From the NCBI RefSeq assembly GCF_016786255.1, contig NZ_JADMKT010000064.1, forward strand, positions 1 to 64,000: DNA of 64,000 nt, in the 5' to 3' direction. The first letter of the stretch is position 1; the number at the start of each line of letters is the position of its first letter. Shown piece after piece: positions 58,991 to 64,000 of this stretch. Both the position numbers and the translations under genes were made by a program. A model generated the notes under the pieces. The model was not told the DNA's origin and searched no databases. It saw nothing but the letters and a program-made list of their open reading frames with translations. The DNA is from Robertkochia sediminum. Its GTDB lineage: Bacteria; Bacteroidota; Bacteroidia; Flavobacteriales; Flavobacteriaceae.

Positions 58991-59740
58991 TTAAATGGCT
59001 TTAACGATGGCTCCAAAATCGGCCGCAGCAAGTGCCGCTCCACCAATGAGACCACCATCAACATCAGGTTTACCAAAGATCTCTTCTGCATTGGCAGGCT
59101 TCACACTTCCACCGTACAAAATAGACACTTCGTTAGCCAGGGCTTCATCATATGCTTCGGCAATGGTCTTTCTGATAAATTCGTGCATTTCCTGAGCTTG
59201 CTCCGGACTTGCAGTTTCTCCGGTACCAATAGCCCAAACAGGCTCATAAGCCAGGATGATATTTTTCCACGCATCGGCCGGTAAATGGAACAGCGCATTC
59301 TTTAATTGGGATCCAACCACGTTAAAGTGATTATCAGACTTGCGGTCTTCCAGTTCCTCTCCAAAACAGAAAACGATCTCCATCCCGTGCTTCAATGCAG
59401 TATCGACTTTTTTAGCAAGGATCCCATCGGTCTCACCAAAATAGGCACGACGCTCTGAATGTCCGAGGATCACAGTCTTCACCCCTACACTTTTTAGCAT
59501 AGCTGCAGAGATCTCTCCGGTAAAGGCTCCACTTTCTTCAAAGTGCATGTTCTGAGCGATCACCTCGATCTTATTGTTCTTTAAAAGCTCAAATGCTCTG
59601 TACAGATTTACAAAGGTTGGTGCGATCATTACTTCTGCATCCGATTCCGGAAGGGTCTTCATCAGATCGTCTATTAATGATTCTGTTTGGGAAAGGTCCA
59701 TATTCATCTTCCAGTTCCCGGCTACTATTTTTCTCCTCAT
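58991..59740 (-). CDS. tpiA: Triosephosphate isomerase
   Basis: The 249-residue glycolytic enzyme interconverts dihydroxyacetone phosphate and glyceraldehyde 3-phosphate. Catalytic residues are visible in GNWKMN (Lys), VILGHSERR (His) and AYEPVWAIGTG (Glu), with YGGSVKPANAEE and GGLIGGAAL for phosphate binding. Twelve bases separate it from prmA. Confidence 0.96.
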   Translation of the reverse strand: MRRKIVAGNWKMNMDLSQTESLIDDLMKTLPESDAEVMIAPTFVNLYRAFELLKNNKIEVIAQNMHFEESGAFTGEISAAMLKSVGVKTVILGHSERRAYFGETDGILAKKVDTALKHGMEIVFCFGEELEDRKSDNHFNVVGSQLKNALFHLPADAWKNIILAYEPVWAIGTGETASPEQAQEMHEFIRKTIAEAYDEALANEVSILYGGSVKPANAEEIFGKPDVDGGLIGGAALAAADFGAIVKAI

Positions 59741-59952
59741 GAGTTTATCATATTCTTCAGAGGTATCTCTGAAATTGGTAAATAATTTATACGGTTACTA
59801 CATCCAAAATTGGCAGGCAGCACCTATACAAAAATATTAATAAAGACCAACATAGCAGGCATCAAACACCCTACTTCTTTAGTAGAATAGTCACCTTTTA
59901 CTGCAGAAAACGGGAAAAGTGGTATTCCCTCACAACTTTTGAAGTGCCCCTC

Positions 59953-61047
59953 TCAGAGACTCAATTCACCTACATCGTTGTAGTGATATTTCCCGGAAAT
60001 AGTGCCTTTTTCCAGGGTAAGGATACCCGGATTCGAACGCACTATGGTCTTGAGGGTGGTGAGGTCACAAAAGTAAAAATCGAGTTCCCATCCGGAAACT
60101 GAATTCAAGGTTTCGGTAGCCTCAGGAGAAGACGCCGAGAGTCCGATAACGGTATACCCTTTTGCCTTTGCCTCGTCGATCTTTGCTTTTACCGCTTCGT
60201 AAGATTCCGGAATGGCCTTCTCGGCAACACGGGTTACCACGACCATTAATTTGGGTTCTTCCATGAAGAAGGAGATATGGTCTTCGCCATCCTTTTCCAT
60301 CGTGAAATCATGGATGGGCGGTTCATATCCCTTCTGAATTTCTTTGGTTTCTACCGCTACAAATTCACCATCGACCTCAGGATAGGCGCCCTGTGTCTTA
60401 AAGATCTTCTCCTGGCCATCGATCTTAAACTTCCATGCGTATTCATAGACAGGTTCCGGTGCGCCTTCGGGAATACTCATCCCCTCGATGATATTAGCGC
60501 CCGTGTGATAAGGCCTGAAATCGACCGCCGGCAGGTGTTCCATGACGTAATAACTAAATCCGAAACACGCGAACAACACAGCAAGCATGGCACCACTGGT
60601 CACATTGTTATGGAATACAGGAGTAATATAGCGCTTGCCGGCAAACAGGATCAGGATAAGTACTAATAATACCACGTCCTTGGTGAACGACTCCCAGGGG
60701 GTAAGTTTAATGGCATCGCCAAAACAACCGCAATCGGTTACCTTATTGAACCAGGCAGAATAAAAGGTGAGGAAGGTAAAGAATACGATCATCCCCAATA
60801 AACTCCAAAGGGTCAGGTTCTTTTTATACCCCAACAAAAGGGCCACCCCCAACAGCACTTCCAGGATCACCAGGAGCACAGCAAAGGCAAGCGCCCAGGG
60901 CTGCAGAAATTCCAGGTTGAGTACATCGGGCCCAAAGTATTCATCGAGTTTAAAAGAGAACCCAACAGGGTCGTTCATCTTGATGAGTCCGCTCAGTATA
61001 AAAATGAGCCCCACAAGGGTCCTTGTGGTCTGAGTAAGTATTTTCAT
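59953..61047 (-). CDS. DoxX-family (BT_3928 type) membrane protein with thioredoxin-like C terminus
   Basis: The 364-residue protein starts with a DoxX/MauE-like four-helix region (RTLVGLIFILSGLIKMNDPVGFSFKLDEYF, VTDCGCFGDAIKLTPWESFTKD) with a Cys pair, then a longer soluble part ending FYFCDLTTLKTIVRSNPGILTLEKGTISGKYHYND. This matches the BT_3928 family of Bacteroidota. Function is unknown; DoxX-type domains elsewhere take part in electron transfer or thiol metabolism. It is the first of a minus-strand series with tpiA, prmA and clpS. Confidence 0.88.
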   Translation of the reverse strand: MKILTQTTRTLVGLIFILSGLIKMNDPVGFSFKLDEYFGPDVLNLEFLQPWALAFAVLLVILEVLLGVALLLGYKKNLTLWSLLGMIVFFTFLTFYSAWFNKVTDCGCFGDAIKLTPWESFTKDVVLLVLILILFAGKRYITPVFHNNVTSGAMLAVLFACFGFSYYVMEHLPAVDFRPYHTGANIIEGMSIPEGAPEPVYEYAWKFKIDGQEKIFKTQGAYPEVDGEFVAVETKEIQKGYEPPIHDFTMEKDGEDHISFFMEEPKLMVVVTRVAEKAIPESYEAVKAKIDEAKAKGYTVIGLSASSPEATETLNSVSGWELDFYFCDLTTLKTIVRSNPGILTLEKGTISGKYHYNDVGELSL

Positions 61048-61083
61048 GGTGGTTTAGGTTAGTTCAATGGTGATTCTAGCGGT

Positions 61084-61626
61084 TTATTCAAAGGCTTCCA
61101 TATGGATCAGGGCAAAAATGGCGTAGTTGATCATATCCTGGTAATTGGCATCGATCCCTTCACTCACGAGGGTCTTTCCTTTATTATCTTCGATCTGCTT
61201 TACCCTTAAAAGCTTCTGCAGTATCAGGTCGGTCAGGGAGCTTACGCGCATATCTCGCCACGCCTCTCCGTAATCGTGGTTCTTATCTTCCATGAGCTTT
61301 TTGGTACGGGATACCATCTCGTCATAGAGCGCAACGGCCTCATCTACATCGAGGTCCGGTTCTTTGGCGACCCCCTTCTCCATTTGGATCAGGGCCATGA
61401 CCGAGTAATTGATGATCCCGATAAATTCTGAAACCTCTCCTTCATCAACCTTACGTTCGGTGTTCTCCTGAAGGGAACGTATGCGCTGTGCCTTGATAAA
61501 GATCTGATCGGTAAGTGAAGGCAGGCGTAATATCCTCCAGGCACTTCCGTAGTCCTGCATCTTTTTGGTATAGAGTTCACGGCAACGGCTCACAACGGCA
61601 TCGTATTGTTTTGAGGTGTCATGCAT
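61084..61626 (-). CDS. Tandem DUF1599 protein
   Basis: The 180-residue protein (ATG at 61626, MHDTSKQYDAVV) consists of two DUF1599 (nucleotide-modification-associated, Nmad1-like) repeats. Repeat 1 has KKMQDYGSAWRILRLPSLTDQIFIKAQRIRSLQ and repeat 2 has DKNHDYGEAWRDMRVSSLTDLILQKLLRVKQIED, both with EF..INY...ALI ends. The family is linked to nucleotide or base modification by context elsewhere, but its role in Bacteroidota is not established. It is divergent from folP. Confidence 0.88.
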   Translation of the reverse strand: MHDTSKQYDAVVSRCRELYTKKMQDYGSAWRILRLPSLTDQIFIKAQRIRSLQENTERKVDEGEVSEFIGIINYSVMALIQMEKGVAKEPDLDVDEAVALYDEMVSRTKKLMEDKNHDYGEAWRDMRVSSLTDLILQKLLRVKQIEDNKGKTLVSEGIDANYQDMINYAIFALIHMEAFE

Positions 61627-61745
61627 GAGAATGGTCGAATTTTGATTAAATTTCGCTTGTACTAATGATCTGTTCAAAAATAAGGGGTTTTCCTGATAGA
61701 TACCCCCTGTATCTCTCCCTATCGAGGAGAATTTACTAACAAGTT

Positions 61746-62579
61746 ATGACCATAAACTGCAACGGACAACTCGTCGATCTGAATACCCCAAAAGTCATGG
61801 GGATCCTTAATGTAACGCCCGACTCTTTTTTTGATGGGGGCAGGTATACCAGTGACGTCGCCTTTTTAAAGCAGGCCGAAAGCATGATCGCCAACGGAGC
61901 CCAGTTTATCGATATTGGAGGCTATAGCTCCAGGCCGGGTGCCGATGATATCACTGAAGAAGAAGAACTAAAAAGAACGGTCAGGGCTACGGAAGCCATA
62001 CGGCGGCATTTTCCCGAAGTACTGATCTCCATAGACACCTTCCGGTCGAAGGTTGCTGAAGCGAACATTAATGCCGGAGCCGCCCTGATCAACGATATTT
62101 CAGGAGGAACCCTGGATGAAGGGATGATCCCCACAGCCGGTAAATTAGGAGTTCCCTATATCATGATGCATATGAAGGGTACCCCGCAAACCATGAAGTC
62201 GCTCAACCAATACGACGACCTGCTCAAGGAGATGACCTATTTCTTTTCACAACAGATCGCCAAAGCACGGGACCACAAGGTGAATGATGTGATCATTGAC
62301 CCGGGATTTGGCTTCGCTAAGAATATCGAACAGAACTTTCATCTATTGAAGCATATGGATCACCTGAAGATCCTCGACAAACCCATCCTGGCTGGGATCA
62401 GCCGAAAATCGATGATCTACAAAACCCTGGACATCACCCCCGACGAAGCCCTGAACGGCACCACTGTGCTCAATACCCTATGCCTGGAAAAGGGTGCGAA
62501 TATATTGAGGGTGCACGATGTAAAAGAAGCCGTAGAGTGTGTGAAGTTGTGGGAAAGGGTTACTGGAAGTAGTGAGTAG
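61746..62579 (+). CDS. folP: Dihydropteroate synthase
   Basis: FolP joins 4-aminobenzoate and hydroxymethyl-dihydropterin pyrophosphate in folate synthesis. The 277-residue protein shows VMGILNVTPDSFFDGGRY, IDIGGYSSRPGAD, SIDTFRSKVAEANINAGAALINDISGG and IIDPGFGFAKN. Length and motifs are normal. It is the target enzyme of sulfonamides in general. Confidence 0.95.
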   Translation: MTINCNGQLVDLNTPKVMGILNVTPDSFFDGGRYTSDVAFLKQAESMIANGAQFIDIGGYSSRPGADDITEEEELKRTVRATEAIRRHFPEVLISIDTFRSKVAEANINAGAALINDISGGTLDEGMIPTAGKLGVPYIMMHMKGTPQTMKSLNQYDDLLKEMTYFFSQQIAKARDHKVNDVIIDPGFGFAKNIEQNFHLLKHMDHLKILDKPILAGISRKSMIYKTLDITPDEALNGTTVLNTLCLEKGANILRVHDVKEAVECVKLWERVTGSSE

Positions 62580-62588
62580 GGAGTCAAC

Positions 62589-62601
62589 CTTCGCTAAAGC
62601 T
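62589..62601 (+). repeat. Short dispersed repeat CTTCGCTAAAGCT, left copy
   Basis: CTTCGCTAAAGCT here has its exact inverse at 63476-63488, flanking the unknown membrane protein gene. The surrounding bases (to about 62690) are low-complexity repeats of GGGAGT and GAGTCG, seen in flavobacterial intergenic DNA. Confidence 0.55.
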
Positions 62602-62705
62602 ACGGTTGATGGAATAGGGAGTAGTGAGAAGATAGTTGAGAATTGAGAGTCGGGAGTCGTATCGGGAGTCGGGAATCTCCATCGCTAAACGTAAAAAACT
62701 TAAAT

Positions 62706-63338
62706 ATGATCACCCTAAAAGGAGCATTTAAATACCTCCCCACAATAGGAATTTTTGCCTTCTTCGGAATTTACATTATTGCGGCAAAATTATATCCCGG
62801 AGGTTCGATAGCAGATATAGATTCTACAGGTTTTGATTGGCGTAGTAATCATTGGTGTAATCTTATGCGTGAAAATGCTATAAACGGGGTGGAAAATCAA
62901 GATAGATCCCTCGCCATTACCGGAATAACTATACTTTGCATCAGCATGATCGTCTTTTTCTTTCAGTTTGCCAACCATTTCGAAAAGACGAGACATTGGA
63001 AATTGATCATTAAAATTTCAGGCGCCTTGGCCATGATCTCGGCTACCTTCATTTTTACCAAATATCACAATGTAATGACCACCATACTCAGTATCTCCGG
63101 AAGTTTAGTGATCATAGGAATGATCAGGGCATTACACAACAATCACTTAAACTTCTTCAAGGTAATGGGGGTGCTTTGTATTTTCATTATAGCACTCAAC
63201 AACTTTTTCTACTTCAACGAAGCTCTTACCCGATACTCTCCTGTAATCCAAAAAATTGCCTTTGTACTTATACTTTCATGGACCATTGGCCTGAATGCAA
63301 TTATGAATAGAAAAAAGGGATCACAACTTTCGCCTTAA
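62706..63338 (+). CDS. Unknown integral membrane protein
   Basis: The 210-residue protein (ATG at 62706, MITLKGAFKYLP; an earlier GTG extension is unlikely) has about six hydrophobic segments. A soluble loop after the first segment carries GFDWRSNHWCNLMRENAINGVENQDRS. The pattern of a small DUF998-like membrane protein is suggestive, but I cannot assign a family. It is bounded by an inverted pair of short repeats, which may be chance. Confidence 0.6.
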   Translation: MITLKGAFKYLPTIGIFAFFGIYIIAAKLYPGGSIADIDSTGFDWRSNHWCNLMRENAINGVENQDRSLAITGITILCISMIVFFFQFANHFEKTRHWKLIIKISGALAMISATFIFTKYHNVMTTILSISGSLVIIGMIRALHNNHLNFFKVMGVLCIFIIALNNFFYFNEALTRYSPVIQKIAFVLILSWTIGLNAIMNRKKGSQLSP

Positions 63339-63598
63339 CTCCCGGTCATGTTCGCCGTTCAAAAAAATGACTAAATCCAACTCCCTGTGTCCTTATAGCG
63401 CTATCGCTTTACCTCCTCACACCTTTACCCCTTTACCCCTTTACCTCTTTACCCCTTCACCCTTCCACACTCCGAAGCTTTAGCGAAGAAGGGCTTCACC
63501 TCGTAACCTCATAACTTCATAACCTCGAAACTCCATAAGCCCCACAACTTTTTCCTATATTCGATAAGAAATGTATTTTTACATAAAACCTGCCTACT
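63339..63598. other. Low-complexity intergenic DNA with degenerate repeats
   Basis: Contains runs of TTTACCCC (63422-63460), an inverse copy of CTTCGCTAAAGCT at 63476-63488, and words CCTCGTAACCTCATAAC... CATAAGCCCCACAACTTTTTCCTAT that resemble 1696-1730. No gene is seen until the diadenylate cyclase start. Confidence 0.6.
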
Positions 63599-64000
63599 TT
63601 GGAGCTATTTGACTTTCTTGAATTTAAGATCATCGATATCATCGATATCGTGCTCGTAGCCTTTTTGATGTACTACCTCTACAAGCTCTTGAGGGGTACG
63701 GTGGCCATCAACATCTTTTTGGGTATCGTGATCATTTACATCATCTACCTGATCACCGAGGCCCTCGGCATGAAAGTACTCAGCAATATTTTTGGGAAAT
63801 TTATCGGGGTCGGATTCTTTGCTTTGATCGTGGTATTCCAGCAGGAGATCCGGAAATTCCTTTTAATGGTTGGTTCTACCAATATCGGTGGTAAAAAGGG
63901 GCTTGCCCGTTACTTTAAATTTTTGCGCCAACAACAACCCATACAGCCGGAGACCAATGTAGATGCCATTGTTAAGGCCTGCGAAAAAATGGGCCGATCC
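63599..64000 (+). CDS. cdaA: Diadenylate cyclase (CdaA-type), 5' part, cut by window end
   Basis: The first 134 codons of a membrane diadenylate cyclase start at TTG 63599 (LELFDFLEFKIIDIID) and run off the end. Three membrane helices are visible (about 12-30, 38-58, 63-85), then FFALIVVFQQEIRKFLLMVGS and the start of the DisA_N catalytic domain. The enzyme makes c-di-AMP from two ATP. The DGA and RHR catalytic motifs lie beyond the window, so activity cannot be judged. Confidence 0.85.
   Translation, partial: MELFDFLEFKIIDIIDIVLVAFLMYYLYKLLRGTVAINIFLGIVIIYIIYLITEALGMKVLSNIFGKFIGVGFFALIVVFQQEIRKFLLMVGSTNIGGKKGLARYFKFLRQQQPIQPETNVDAIVKACEKMGRS

Overview
The window looks like a chromosomal segment of a marine-type member of the Flavobacteriaceae (Bacteroidota). 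Reasons: SusC-like and TonB-dependent outer-membrane proteins, DUF4494, ClpS/PrmA/TpiA/DoxX/DUF1599/FolP in a typical flavobacterial order, TANNTTTG-type -7 promoter boxes, weak ribosome binding sites, and AT-rich intergenic DNA with degenerate short repeats. The identification rests on gene content only.

Layout. 1-1.8 kb: an IS110-family transposase on the minus strand with structured flanking DNA. 1.8-6.4 kb: 1-Cys peroxiredoxin, an MBL-rhodanese fusion and cytochrome bd oxidase (cydAB). 6.5-13.2 kb: an outer-membrane porin divergent from nrfH-nrfA and a fused ResB/CcsA heme-delivery protein, together a nitrite-ammonification module. 13.3-18.5 kb: a TsdA-like diheme thiosulfate dehydrogenase with an outer-membrane partner, then an OprC-like copper TonB receptor with a small Cys-rich partner. 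18.6-29.3 kb: mostly housekeeping or orphan genes (VOC protein, XthA, thioesterase, Gfo/Idh/MocA, patatin, MtfA-like peptidase, PldA, LtrA, DUF1254, DUF4494).

29.4-44.8 kb is the most distinctive part. It encodes a Tat-exported molybdopterin oxidoreductase with its FeS and NrfD subunits. Two exported rhodanese-fold proteins follow that lack the usual catalytic Cys but share an identical 17-residue C-terminal tail ending in Gly-Gly-Cys. A divergent dodecaheme cytochrome comes next, then molybdenum cofactor genes (moaA, a moaC-moaB fusion, moaE, a ModE-like regulator, moeA), a Crp/Fnr regulator, a porin and two double-rhodanese exported proteins. 54.3-57.8 kb adds two YeeE/YedE sulfur-compound permease halves, a TauE/SafE transporter, a second MBL-rhodanese protein and a DUF2892 protein. 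I read these modules together as a periplasmic sulfur-redox network. Its substrate and direction cannot be fixed from sequence.

A dyad of the form TGTNAC-N4-GTNACA recurs upstream of several of these units: peroxiredoxin/MBL/cyd, tsdA (one-base variant), the copper receptor, the Mo-oxidoreductase/dodecaheme divergent pair and the double rhodaneses (two sites). A TATGAC variant lies upstream of moeA. The local Crp/Fnr protein is the obvious candidate regulator.

46.2-53.6 kb holds a second unusual system. A SusC-like beta-barrel gene has no plug domain and is followed three bases later by an alpha-2-macroglobulin-like protein that has both a CxEQ thioester motif and an embedded SusC-type plug with a TonB-box-like motif. 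This looks like a TonB-dependent transporter split so that the plug is carried by a macroglobulin. The rest is a tRNA-Arg(ACG) next to a 107-bp tandem repeat, then clpS, prmA, tpiA, a DoxX-family gene, DUF1599, folP, an unknown membrane protein and the start of a diadenylate cyclase gene cut by the window end.
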